A stretch of DNA of 32,839 bases from Chloroflexota bacterium (GTDB lineage Bacteria > Chloroflexota > Anaerolineae > J036 > Brachytrichaceae). A program made the position numbers and the translations under genes. Below are positions 15,701 through 25,158 of the stretch, in pieces. The first letter of the stretch is position 1. Every line of letters starts with the position of its first letter. The stretch is from the NCBI GenBank assembly GCA_017743375.1, contig JAGHYX010000011.1:1-32839 (forward strand), written 5' to 3'. A model generated the notes under the pieces. The model was not told the origin of the DNA. It did not search any database and saw nothing but the letters and a program-made list of their open reading frames with translations.

Positions 15701-16708
15701 TTAGTCGTGATCCTCTTCCAGGAGGACCATGTTGCGATATTTCAGAGCTTCGGCGTTGCGCTCGATGTTGCCGCAGCCGCCTTCGCCACTGGGCCGTACG
15801 TGTGGCGCAGCACGCTCCTCGATCCCTTTCCATGCATAGGGGTCCTGGCCCGCGATCATGACGATATCGCGATAGTCCAACGCGGAAACCGGCCCGTGCA
15901 CTTGATCGCTGATGAACCAAGGCAGCAGCGACTCCGCGCTCATGTAATGATTGACCAGCGAGCGGCGATAGCCGGAACGCGCGTAGTTCGGCAACGAGCG
16001 ATGGAGCAGGTAGCCGTTGAAGAAGACGATGCTGCCGGCTTTCACCTCCACCGGCACAGCGTCTTCGTCAGTGTAGGGGAACATCGTCGCTTCGCCGGCG
16101 CAGTCGAAGCGTGGGTCACGTTGCTGATGCTGCGGCCAGAGGATGCCGTGCTTGTGCGAGCCCGGAATCACCCACAGGCAACCGTTCTCTACCGTAGCAT
16201 CGTCCATGGCGATCCATGCGCCGGTCAATGAGCGATCGCGGGTGGGGATGTAATACTCGTCTTGATGCCAAGCCTGGCCTGGTTTGCCGCTGGCTTTGAT
16301 GAAGAGCATGCTCTGCATGCACTTCACGTTGGGGCCGATGATGGCGGTGAGCACCTCGACGATGGACGGCAAGGCAAGCGCGGCGAGCATGACGGGCGAG
16401 AGCTTGTGTGGGAAGTGGATGCAGAGATAGCGCTTCATCACGTCGTCATCGCTCTCGCTTGGATCGGCCGGCGTCACGCCTTGAATTGGGCCACGCTCCC
16501 CACGGCACAGGGCAACCGTCTCGCGGATCAGGCCGCGAAGCGTGTCAGGGTCAACGGCGTCCTCGATGACAATAAACCCGTTCTCCCGGTAGAAGGCGAC
16601 CTTGTCCGGCGTCATCGGCAGGGTAAACCAGCCGGCAGGACGCCCAGCGCCCCACGAAGCGAACGGTATGAGCGCGTCAGCGTAAGCTTGAGCAGGTAGA
16701 TCACCCAT
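15701..16708 (-). CDS. Phytanoyl-CoA dioxygenase (PhyH) family protein
   Basis: The product has 335 residues from the ATG at 16708. The non-haem Fe(II)/2-oxoglutarate oxygenase facial triad is visible as WHQDEYY (His148, Asp150) and GYLLHRSLPN (His236), with an Arg downstream for 2-oxoglutarate. WIAMDDATVENGCLWVIPGSH is the typical central stretch of the family. Members hydroxylate diverse small molecules; the substrate is unknown. Most relatives begin near MTPDKVAFYRENGF, which is residue 32 here, so a start at about 16615 is a real alternative. Neither start has a Shine-Dalgarno. The gene is divergent from an AraC regulator, with only 34 bp between start codons. That layout is typical of a substrate-sensing activator controlling one enzyme. 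Confidence 0.88.
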   Translation of the reverse strand: MGDLPAQAYADALIPFASWGAGRPAGWFTLPMTPDKVAFYRENGFIVIEDAVDPDTLRGLIRETVALCRGERGPIQGVTPADPSESDDDVMKRYLCIHFPHKLSPVMLAALALPSIVEVLTAIIGPNVKCMQSMLFIKASGKPGQAWHQDEYYIPTRDRSLTGAWIAMDDATVENGCLWVIPGSHKHGILWPQHQQRDPRFDCAGEATMFPYTDEDAVPVEVKAGSIVFFNGYLLHRSLPNYARSGYRRSLVNHYMSAESLLPWFISDQVHGPVSALDYRDIVMIAGQDPYAWKGIEERAAPHVRPSGEGGCGNIERNAEALKYRNMVLLEEDHD

Positions 16709-16742
16709 GCCAAACTAGATAGCACAGCGCTGTTGTTTTGTC
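16709..16742. promoter_or_regulatory. Divergent control region with 10-bp palindrome
   Basis: The whole region between the two divergent starts is 34 bp. It contains the perfect palindrome ACAGCGCTGT at 16724-16733, near its centre, a candidate operator. With so little room, promoters for both genes must overlap each other or the coding starts, unless the PhyH gene starts at the internal Met. Confidence 0.4.
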
Positions 16743-19008
<2,266 letters not shown>

Positions 19009-19009
<1 letters not shown>

Positions 19010-19506
19010 TGGCCAAGGTCCTCCAGTCGCCTAGCGAGATTTTCAACTTGCTGCTTCGCTATCGGCACATCGCCATCGTCGGGCTGAGCAGCCGACCATC
19101 GCGCCCAAGCCATTTCGTGGGCGTGTATATGCTCGCGGAGGGCTACGACGTGATCCCAGTAAACCCACGCGAGAGCGTGGTCCTGGGCCGAAGGTCATAT
19201 CCTTCGCTGATCGAGGCAGCGCGGGAACACCCGATTGAGATCGTGGACATCTTTCGCAGCCCCAGCGAGGTGCCGCCTATCGTCGAGCAAGCCATTGAGA
19301 TCGGGGCGAAGGTGGTGTGGATGCAGCTCGGCATCGTGAACGAAGAGGCCGCCCAGCGCGCGGTGAGCGCCGGCCTGGACGTGGTGATGAACCGCTGCGT
19401 GAAGCTGGAGCACGCCCGTTTTCTGGGCGGTCAGAACCTGGTGGGCCTGAATACCGGCGTCATCAGCGCGAAGCGGCTGCGCTGTGTTCCTGTCGCAAGC
19501 GCTTGA
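19009..19506 (+). CDS. CoA-binding domain protein (YccU-like)
   Basis: The product has 165 residues. The Rossmann-type CoA-binding domain spans almost the whole length: HIAIVGLSSRPSRPSHFVGVYMLAEGYDVIPVNP, then SLIEAAREHPIEIVDIFRSPSEVP, VVWMQLGIVNEEAA and VMNRCVKLEHARF. These motifs are shared with succinyl-CoA synthetase alpha-like and YccU family proteins, whose role is not settled. The start ATG at 19009 is fixed by GAGAGGAG six bases upstream and by the TAATG overlap with metY, so the two genes are translated together. That link suggests a job near methionine/acyl-CoA chemistry, which is inference. The 3' end overlaps the convergent FMN reductase gene by 44 bp. Confidence 0.88.
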
Positions 19507-20041
19507 TCCAGCGCATAAACGCCTCGATGAACGCGCGAAGCTGATCACAAGCCTCCGGGTCAATCAACTCGCCGGCTGAGTTGAACTTCTGCTTGGCCTG
19601 GGGGATCAATAGCTCAGGCTTGGGCATGACCAACATCTCTAGGCCGGCAGCGATCTGGCGAAAGTGCGCTTGCGCGCGCACGCCGCCGAAGCGCCCGCCC
19701 GCGCTCATCACGGCAGCGGGCTTGCCTGCGAATGGCTGGGCCTCCGGCGGGCGCGAGATCCAATCTATCGCGTTCTTCAGGACGCCTGAGAGCGAGTAGT
19801 TGTACTCCGGCACGGCGAACAGCAACGCGTCGGCGCCGGCGATCTGTGCCTTGAGCGTCTGCACCGCCTCGGGCGGCGCGTGCTCCAGGTCTTGATTGAA
19901 GAGAGGGATCCCTGAAAGATCGGCGAGCGACAGCGAAACATGGGCGGGCAGCATGGCCTGCGCGTTGCGCAGCAGGGCCGTGTTCAATGAGCCGGCCCGC
20001 AGGCTGCCGGAGATGCCCAGGATGTGAAGATGAGCGGACAT
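19463..20041 (-). CDS. NAD(P)H-dependent FMN reductase (flavodoxin-like)
   Basis: The product has 192 residues from the ATG at 20041; a TTG at 20053 lies inside the probable -10 box and is rejected. ILGISGSLRAGSLNTALLRNA is the FMN-phosphate loop. FAVPEYNYSLSGVLKNAIDW is the hallmark of the NADPH-dependent FMN reductase / chromate-quinone reductase (ChrR, YieF, azoreductase-like) family. Such soluble enzymes use NAD(P)H to reduce flavins, quinones or xenobiotics. It stands alone on the minus strand. Its last 44 bases overlap, tail to tail, the end of the CoA-binding gene. Confidence 0.9.
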   Translation of the reverse strand: MSAHLHILGISGSLRAGSLNTALLRNAQAMLPAHVSLSLADLSGIPLFNQDLEHAPPEAVQTLKAQIAGADALLFAVPEYNYSLSGVLKNAIDWISRPPEAQPFAGKPAAVMSAGGRFGGVRAQAHFRQIAAGLEMLVMPKPELLIPQAKQKFNSAGELIDPEACDQLRAFIEAFMRWIKRLRQEHSAAASR

Positions 20042-20052
20042 ATCGTTCCGCA

Positions 20053-20058
20053 ATTATC
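20053..20058 (-). promoter_or_regulatory. Probable -10 box of FMN reductase gene (leaderless type)
   Basis: Minus-strand GATAAT ends 11 bases before the ATG at 20041, with no Shine-Dalgarno between. The flanking bases (GCGATAATTGC) are identical to those at the coiled-coil gene promoter (330-320). Confidence 0.4.
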
Positions 20059-20211
20059 GCCGGGTCTCGCTCGGGCGCGTGCGTGGCTCATCTCGGATGG
20101 GCGAACGCGCGGCCCAACCCAAGCGCTGCCGGCGTAAACAGCCTTAACCAATGCAGCCGCTGCTCAGCGCGACGGGCCGGCATGGCGAGCGAGTGAGCGG
20201 CCACACCCCTC

Positions 20212-20242
20212 ATTGGTGGATGCATCCGGCGCTAAGGGCGCA
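20212..20242 (+). repeat. Intergenic ATTGGTG repeat, copy 2
   Basis: This 31-bp copy is identical to copy 3 at 26 positions, and all five differences are transitions. Its first part contains the palindrome GGATGCATCC and its second part the hairpin GCGC-TAAGG-GCGC. Confidence 0.7.
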
Positions 20243-20342
20243 TCACGGTGAGGGGCAAAACCCTGGATGGGTGACGGCAGGCCGTCGCCCCCCTTCTAGG
20301 AATCAACTTTTGCCGGTTATCAGCCTGCCCGCAGTTGCCTCT

Positions 20343-20373
20343 ATTGGTGAACGCACCTGGCGCTGAGGGCGCA
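20343..20373 (+). repeat. Intergenic ATTGGTG repeat, copy 3
   Basis: This 31-bp copy has the core ATTGGTGAACGCACCT followed by the hairpin GCGC-TGAGG-GCGC. It ends 12 bp before the predicted tyrS -10 box, mirroring copy 1 upstream of metY. Confidence 0.7.
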
Positions 20374-20385
20374 GCGCTGCGTCCG

Positions 20386-20391
20386 TATAAT
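20386..20391 (+). promoter_or_regulatory. -10 box of tyrS (leaderless type)
   Basis: A perfect TATAAT ends eight bases before the tyrS ATG with no Shine-Dalgarno between. Transcription would start at or within a base or two of the start codon. Confidence 0.5.
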
Positions 20392-20399
20392 CCGGCGCG

Positions 20400-21617
20400 A
20401 TGTCAACCTCGCTCTCCCTCGACGAACAAGTGGCCTTCCTGATGCAGGGCACGGCATACGGCGATGATGTGCTGGCCCGCAACATGGCAGAAGAGCTGCG
20501 CGAGCGATTGAAAGAAGGCCGGCCGCTGCGGGTCTACTGCGGCTTCGACCCGCGCACCAGCGACCTGCACCTGGGGCACACCATCCCCATGCGCAAGCTG
20601 AGGCAATTCCAAGAGCTGGGTCACGAGGTGACCTTCCTGATCGGCAACTACACCAGCCTGCTCGGCGACCCTTCGGACAAGGATAGGCTGCGCCCGATGC
20701 TGACTCCAGAACAAGTGGCCGAGAACGCGCGGACTTACGCCGAGCAGGCCTTTAAGATCCTCGACCGCGAGAAGACCCGCATTCGTTACAACTCAGAATG
20801 GCTAAGCCAGCTCTCGTTTCTGGAGCTCATCAAAATCGCGCAGAACTTCACGGTGCAACAGTTCATGACGCGCGAGAACTTCGCCAAGCGGATGGAGAAG
20901 GGCGAGCCGATCTACTTGCACGAGACGTTCTACGCCCTGATGCAGGCGTATGACGCGGTGATGTTACAGGCCGATGTGCAGGTGGGCGGCAGCGATCAGT
21001 TATTCAACATCATTACCGCCGGGCGCAAGTTACAAGAGGTGATGGGGCAGCGGCCACAGGTGGGGATCATCCTAGGCATCCTGCCCGGCACGGATGGGGT
21101 GGTGAAGATGTCAAAGTCGCTCGGCAACCACATCCCTATCCTGGCCCCGCCGGAGGACATGTATGGCAAGGTGATGTCTATCCCCGACAGTGCGCTCATC
21201 CCCTATTTTGAGCTGGCCACGCGCTACACGCCGCCAATGATCGCGGAGGTAAAGCGACAATTGGCCGCCGGCGTGAACCCGCGCGACGTGAAGATGGCGC
21301 TGGCGCGCGAGATTGTGGACATCTTCCACGGCCCAGAGGCTGCCGCCCGCGCCGAGGCTCACTTCCGAGAGGTCTTCCAGAAAGGCGGCTTGCCCGACGA
21401 GATGCCCGAATTCACGGTGAGCGAGGGGATGAACATCGTCGAGGTGATGGTCGCGCTCAAGTTTGCTGCGTCCAAGGGCGATGCGCGTCGGCTGATCGCC
21501 GGCAGAGGGGTGTATCTGGACGGCCGGGCGGTCACCGATGCGAATGAAGTGCCGCGCCCCCCGCAGGTGTTACAAGTCGGCAAACGACGGTTCGCCCGCT
21601 TGCTAAAGCCGGATTAG
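20400..21617 (+). CDS. tyrS: Tyrosyl-tRNA synthetase
   Basis: The product has 405 residues. The class I synthetase Rossmann core has YCGFDPRTSDLHLGH, with the HIGH motif as HLGH (57-60). GNYTSLLGDPS, the tRNA-Tyr specific QADVQVGGSDQLFNI and the KMSKS loop VVKMSKSLGNH (236-240) follow. A C-terminal S4-like RNA-binding domain (about 340-405) shows ASKGDARRLIAGRGVYLDG. It charges tRNA-Tyr with tyrosine in the cytoplasm. The core is of the TyrZ-like subtype. The upstream region has a perfect TATAAT but no room for a leader, so attenuation of the T-box kind is unlikely. The stop codon is interlocked with that of the convergent kinase gene. Confidence 0.96.
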   Translation: MSTSLSLDEQVAFLMQGTAYGDDVLARNMAEELRERLKEGRPLRVYCGFDPRTSDLHLGHTIPMRKLRQFQELGHEVTFLIGNYTSLLGDPSDKDRLRPMLTPEQVAENARTYAEQAFKILDREKTRIRYNSEWLSQLSFLELIKIAQNFTVQQFMTRENFAKRMEKGEPIYLHETFYALMQAYDAVMLQADVQVGGSDQLFNIITAGRKLQEVMGQRPQVGIILGILPGTDGVVKMSKSLGNHIPILAPPEDMYGKVMSIPDSALIPYFELATRYTPPMIAEVKRQLAAGVNPRDVKMALAREIVDIFHGPEAAARAEAHFREVFQKGGLPDEMPEFTVSEGMNIVEVMVALKFAASKGDARRLIAGRGVYLDGRAVTDANEVPRPPQVLQVGKRRFARLLKPD

Positions 21618-22663
21618 CCGACTTCCGCGCTCATCTGTTCGCGCACACAAGCCACTAGGCGCTCGCCATACAAGATGAGCCAAGCGTCAATGCGCTGCAT
21701 GGCTGTCACCCACTGCTCCACATCCACGTAAGGGCTGAGGTTAGCCAAGAAGCGCCCGATGAGGTGCATGAGCACGCTGGCGTTGCGCAGCAAGATGCCG
21801 GTGGGTAACAGGTCAATCTCGGCCTCGCTTAAGCGGCCCGCGCGCCGATAGCCGCGCGCCAGCGCAGCGATTCGTGGCCACTCTTGGCCGCTGCTGATCA
21901 CGTCCCAGCACCACGTATCTATGGCGATTGCGAAGTCCATAAGGCAGGGGTTAAAAGCGCAATTCTCAAAGTCGAGCACCGCGGTGATGCGCGAGCCTTC
22001 TGCCAACACGTTGCCGGGGATGAAGTCGCCGTGGATAAGCTGCTGCGGCAGGATGCGAAAGAGCTTCTCGTGCTCGAGAATCCGAGTGAGGATCGCTTCA
22101 ACGCGGGCCACATCAGATTTTGTCGCCAATGACCCCACCGCGCGCATGGCTTCGAAAGGTTGGGGAACGAGCGGGTGAACCTTGCCTAGTTCGATATAAG
22201 GCTTGGGCAAGTTGACGCCGCGCACCTGAACCTGGCGCAGCGCGACGTGGAGTTGGGCCATCGCCGCACCGGCGGCTTCCGCTTGGGCGAGGTCGCGGAC
22301 ATCCGGATTTTGGCCGGGCAGAAATGGGACCAGCGTCATCAGGCGTGGCCCCTGGCCTTCGTCAACCAAGGCCCAGAACTCGCCGCGGTGGGTGGCGATG
22401 GGCATCGGCAGACTAAAGGGGAGGGCGTGCTCGCCCAGTTGTTTGAGGATGGCGATCTCATGCTGAATATACTTAGGATTGGCATGATTGCCGTATACAC
22501 GCAAGACAAACGGCAGAGGATCGCCCGCAGCAGTATATAGACGGTAGAGCAAATTGTTGTAGCCTTGGCCCAGAGGCCGCAGCACGCACCCAGCCGGCAG
22601 CGCCCAGATGTGAGACAGGTCTATGCTTGGGTGATGGATACCGCCTCGTGGGTGGTTGGCCAT
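21614..22663 (-). CDS. Aminoglycoside phosphotransferase-fold kinase (homoserine kinase II-like)
   Basis: The product has 349 residues. The APH/choline-kinase fold is shown by an N-lobe with LRPLGQGYNNLLYRL and FVLRVYG, the catalytic loop QLIHGDFIPGNVL (Asp213, Asn218) and the metal-binding VLDFENCAFNP (Asp231). MTLVPFLPGQNP is the hinge. Family members phosphorylate homoserine, methylthioribose, choline, sugars or aminoglycosides; the substrate here is not readable. The ATG at 22663 overlaps the end of the upstream asparaginase-type gene by 43 bp without a Shine-Dalgarno, so a slightly later start remains possible. The two genes lie on the same strand and are probably co-transcribed with the 62-aa HTH-like gene. 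Pairing with an asparaginase-type hydrolase hints at amino-acid salvage, which is a guess. Confidence 0.85.
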   Translation of the reverse strand: MANHPRGGIHHPSIDLSHIWALPAGCVLRPLGQGYNNLLYRLYTAAGDPLPFVLRVYGNHANPKYIQHEIAILKQLGEHALPFSLPMPIATHRGEFWALVDEGQGPRLMTLVPFLPGQNPDVRDLAQAEAAGAAMAQLHVALRQVQVRGVNLPKPYIELGKVHPLVPQPFEAMRAVGSLATKSDVARVEAILTRILEHEKLFRILPQQLIHGDFIPGNVLAEGSRITAVLDFENCAFNPCLMDFAIAIDTWCWDVISSGQEWPRIAALARGYRRAGRLSEAEIDLLPTGILLRNASVLMHLIGRFLANLSPYVDVEQWVTAMQRIDAWLILYGERLVACVREQMSAEVG

Positions 22664-23601
22664 TGATCGTGAGCCGTCTGCACCTTGAAGTGCAAGCCCG
22701 GTCGGGTGGCAAATCCGCCGAAGTGACCTTGGGCGTCTATCAGCAGCAAGCGCACCCAGTTGGTGTGAACGCGATGATCTGCCTCACCAAGCAGCGCAGC
22801 AAGTTGCTGCGCGACCTGTTGGCCGGCTGTCTCGAGCGAATAACCGAACCGCATCAAGGTCACCGCCTGGGCCGCAGCGCACGTTCGGATCGCTGCCTCG
22901 CCCAGGCCCATGCACGTGGCAGCGCCGTAGCGGTCATCGCAGTAGTTGCCCGCGCCGATGATCGCCGAATCGCCGACCCGGCCTGGGTACTTCCAGGCGA
23001 TGCCCGAAGTGGTGACAGCGGTGCATAGATGGCCGTTTGCATCGCGCACGATCACGTTCATCGTGTCGTGGCCGATTGGTTGCTCCAGCATGCGCAAGGT
23101 GAGGTCAATCACGGATTCAGCGGGCGCGTCGGCGAACCTGGCAGCATGCGCTTGCCAGGCCGCGCGCGCTTCGGGCGAGAGCATGTCGCGGCGCTCCGCG
23201 CCTATCTCTTCTGCGAAGCGCGCAGCGCCCTCGCCTACCAGCAGCACATGAGGCAAGCGCGCCATCACCTGACGCGCGACGCTGATCGGATGACGAAACC
23301 CCTTAAGCGCCGCGACCGCGCCGGCTCGGAGGGTTGCGCCATCCATAAAAGAGGCATCCAGCTCCACTTCGCCAAGGCTGTTGGGCCAGCCTCCATAGCC
23401 GACCGTGTGTTCTTCTGGGTCGTCCTCTACGGCGCGAGCGATGTGTTCGGCGACGTCACCTGCGCTGGCGCCTCGCAACAGCAGCTGCATGCCGCTGACG
23501 ATGAACTCATCGCGGACTTCACCGTTGACGAGGATGATGGGCAAGGGCACGTGACTGCGCTCGTGCGCCCAGCGCTGCCCGTGGTCCGGGTCGCTGGGCA
23601 T
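22621..23601 (-). CDS. N4-(beta-N-acetylglucosaminyl)-L-asparaginase / isoaspartyl peptidase family (Ntn hydrolase)
   Basis: The product has 326 residues from the ATG at 23601 (weak AAGG just upstream; GTG at 23655 is the alternative). HTVGYGGWPNSLGEVELDASFMDG and the autoprocessing site GHDTMNVIVRD are the two signatures of the T2 family. The Thr at residue 180 becomes the N-terminal nucleophile of the beta subunit after self-cleavage. VGDSAIIGAGNYCDDRYGA and CMGLGEAAIR are in the substrate pocket. The family splits glycosyl-asparagine, asparagine or isoaspartyl dipeptides; the GHDT type is closest to glycosylasparaginase. It has no signal peptide and so is probably cytoplasmic. It overlaps the downstream kinase gene by 43 bp. 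Confidence 0.9.
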   Translation of the reverse strand: MPSDPDHGQRWAHERSHVPLPIILVNGEVRDEFIVSGMQLLLRGASAGDVAEHIARAVEDDPEEHTVGYGGWPNSLGEVELDASFMDGATLRAGAVAALKGFRHPISVARQVMARLPHVLLVGEGAARFAEEIGAERRDMLSPEARAAWQAHAARFADAPAESVIDLTLRMLEQPIGHDTMNVIVRDANGHLCTAVTTSGIAWKYPGRVGDSAIIGAGNYCDDRYGAATCMGLGEAAIRTCAAAQAVTLMRFGYSLETAGQQVAQQLAALLGEADHRVHTNWVRLLLIDAQGHFGGFATRPGLHFKVQTAHDQWPTTHEAVSITQA

Positions 23602-23627
23602 GGCCTTGTTCTGCGCAGCGCGGGGCG

Positions 23628-23816
23628 TCAGATGATGCCCCGGCTGCGCAGCCACTCTACGCGCTGCATCAGGTAGTCGAGGGGCACCCCCTCGGCTTTA
23701 GCCACGGCGCTCCAGTCCGGCAAACCTAGCCGTGCGGTTTTGACAGCCTCAACGATGGCTTTCTCCAGCTTAGTGAGTTTGATCGTCACGCGGCCTACAG
23801 TCTTCTGTGGTTGCAT
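23628..23816 (-). CDS. Small helix-turn-helix-like protein (62 aa)
   Basis: The protein is 62 residues, with a charged start (MQPQKTVGRVTIKL). It continues with LEKAIVEAVKT, WSAVAKAEGVPLDYLMQRV and EWLRSRGII. The pattern of three helices ending in a short RGI(I) strand resembles the winged HTH at the N-terminus of AsnC/Lrp proteins, but without a ligand-binding domain. It is first in a minus-strand unit with the asparaginase-type gene (26 bp downstream) and the kinase gene. It has a leaderless-type -10 box. It may be a DNA-binding modulator of the unit; this is inferred from fold resemblance only. Confidence 0.65.
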   Translation of the reverse strand: MQPQKTVGRVTIKLTKLEKAIVEAVKTARLGLPDWSAVAKAEGVPLDYLMQRVEWLRSRGII

Positions 23817-23824
23817 GCTTAAAG

Positions 23825-23830
23825 TGTATA
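23825..23830 (-). promoter_or_regulatory. Probable -10 box of the 62-aa HTH-like gene (leaderless type)
   Basis: Minus-strand TATACA ends eight bases before the ATG at 23816 without a Shine-Dalgarno between. It lies in the 52-bp gap after the end of the polysaccharide operon. Confidence 0.35.
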
Positions 23831-23868
23831 GCGGTTGAGAAAGAGGAGGGGGAGCACCGCGCCGGTGT

Positions 23869-24492
23869 TCAGCTCTGGCCCAGCATCACGACGCCTAAGA
23901 CGCGCGCACGCGCGCGGTTGAGGGTATCGCGCGCCTTTTGGGCGCTGTCGCGGCGGGTTTTGCCGGCTTCCACGACCAGCAGCACCCCATCCAGGCGCGA
24001 GGCCAAAATGGCAGCGTCGCTATATAAGCTCAGCGGTGGGGCGTTGAACAACACCAGATCGGCCATCTCGCTCAATCGGGCGATGGCCTGGGTCATTCGG
24101 TCAGAGCTAATCAGGTCGGCGGGGATGGCCGGCCGACTGCCGCTCGTCAGCAGGCGCAGATCGGCGAGCTTGGTGGGCCGCAGCTCAGGCTGTGAGCCGA
24201 CCGTCGGCTCGCTCAGCCAATCCGCCAAGCCAGGGGTGTGCGGCACATCAAAGGCGAGGTGGAGCGCGGGTGTGTGGAAATCCGCGTCCACGGCGATCAC
24301 CCGGCGGCCGATCTGGGCCAGGGTCACTGCGAGGTTGGCCAGCACCAGCGAGGCGCTGTTGCTCGGATCGGGCGCGACGACCAGCAAGGTGCGCAGCGGC
24401 GCCTCCAGCATGGCGAAGTGCAGGTTGGTGCGCAAGTTGCGATAGGCCTCCGCGGCCTCGGATAGGGGGTCTGTAAGGGTGACGAGCTTCAT
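23869..24492 (-). CDS. BY-kinase (CpsD/CapB)-like protein lacking a functional P-loop
   Basis: The product has 207 residues. The overall layout is that of bacterial tyrosine kinases paired with Wzz/CpsC: EAYRNLRTNLHFA near the start, then the Walker A region, Walker A' VIAVDADFHTP (Asp69, Asp71), a Walker B position and LASRLDGVLLVVEAGKTR. The Walker A is destroyed: where GEGKST is expected, SNSASL (44-49) is present, with Ala47 in place of the Lys. Walker B reads LVLFNAPP, with Asn150 for Asp. The C-terminal Tyr cluster is also absent; the protein ends GVVMLGQS. ATP hydrolysis and kinase activity are therefore unlikely. The ATG at 24492 overlaps the stop of the upstream Wzz-type gene (ATGA). 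A structural or regulatory role in the Wzz complex is inferred. Confidence 0.85.
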   Translation of the reverse strand: MKLVTLTDPLSEAAEAYRNLRTNLHFAMLEAPLRTLLVVAPDPSNSASLVLANLAVTLAQIGRRVIAVDADFHTPALHLAFDVPHTPGLADWLSEPTVGSQPELRPTKLADLRLLTSGSRPAIPADLISSDRMTQAIARLSEMADLVLFNAPPLSLYSDAAILASRLDGVLLVVEAGKTRRDSAQKARDTLNRARARVLGVVMLGQS

Positions 24493-25142
24493 GGTTGGGC
24501 CGGAATGTTGCCGATGATGGGCAGGGCTAGCGCGCGCTCGACTTCTTTGGGTGTGCGCAGCAACGCGGATTCCCGCCACTCGATGAGCGCGACGATCAGG
24601 ACGCCGACCACGATGCCCAGCAGGAAGCCGGCAGCAGTATTGACGCCGGTGCGCGGATAATCCTGGATGTAGCGCGGCTCGTCGCCGAGGATCGCCTCGA
24701 CGCGATCTTCTCGGCGCTGCTTGGCGTTATCGCGGTTGCGAAACTCGACGAAGAGTTGCGCCCATTCGCGGGCGATGCGGTTGGCCGTCTCGCCGTCGTA
24801 GTCGCGCACCTCGATCTCCACGCTGTAGCTGGCGGCGTCGTCAGCCATGCGCGTCTGATTGAAGATGTAAGCCGGCGCGTAATCCAGTTGAAGGCGTTTG
24901 GCGACCTCCGCGGCGTTGCGCTCGGTGCGGATGATGCTGATGTAGGAGAGCAACAGTTGTTTGGCGGCCTGGGTTTGCCCAAAGTCGGTGCGGGCCGGCT
25001 GGATGGTCAACTTCATAGAAGACTTGTAGACGGGCGTCTGCAACCGGCTAAATACGAAGGCGCTGGCTGCTGCGGTAAGCGCAACCAAGACGACAATCCA
25101 CCAGCGCCGCTGCGCGATGCGCACGTAATCTTGCAGTTCCAT
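24489..25142 (-). CDS. Wzz/CpsC-type polysaccharide chain-length protein (second copy)
   Basis: The product has 217 residues from the ATG at 25142. It starts MELQDYVRIAQRRWWIVVLVALTA, a cytoplasmic leader and first TM helix typical of Wzz/polysaccharide co-polymerase proteins. A periplasmic or extracellular domain of about 140 residues follows, then a second TM helix (VNTAAGFLLGIVVGVLIVALI) and a short cytoplasmic tail (LALPIIGNIPAQP) like those that contact BY-kinases. These proteins set polymer chain length and help export. The gene begins 16 bp after the paralogue at 25159 and its TGA overlaps the ATG of the BY-kinase-like gene. Upstream in-frame starts at about 25205 would lie inside the paralogue. 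Confidence 0.85.
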   Translation of the reverse strand: MELQDYVRIAQRRWWIVVLVALTAAASAFVFSRLQTPVYKSSMKLTIQPARTDFGQTQAAKQLLLSYISIIRTERNAAEVAKRLQLDYAPAYIFNQTRMADDAASYSVEIEVRDYDGETANRIAREWAQLFVEFRNRDNAKQRREDRVEAILGDEPRYIQDYPRTGVNTAAGFLLGIVVGVLIVALIEWRESALLRTPKEVERALALPIIGNIPAQP

Positions 25143-25158
25143 AGTCAACAGGCGTTTG

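Larger units (their letters stand above)
20059..20385. other. Gene-free region between FMN reductase and tyrS
   Basis: No credible coding sequence is present. The region holds two copies of the ATTGGTG repeat (20212-20242 and 20343-20373). Between them are two hairpins: AGGG-GCAAAA-CCCT (20251-20264) and GACGGC-AG-GCCGTC (20273-20286), the latter followed by a C-rich run. No T tract follows either, so neither is a convincing terminator. No T-box antiterminator motif was found ahead of tyrS. Confidence 0.6.

Noticed and set aside
20343-20399. T-box or other leader regulator upstream of tyrS
   Set aside because: No T-box antiterminator sequence is visible, and TATAAT lies only eight bases before the ATG, leaving no leader RNA.
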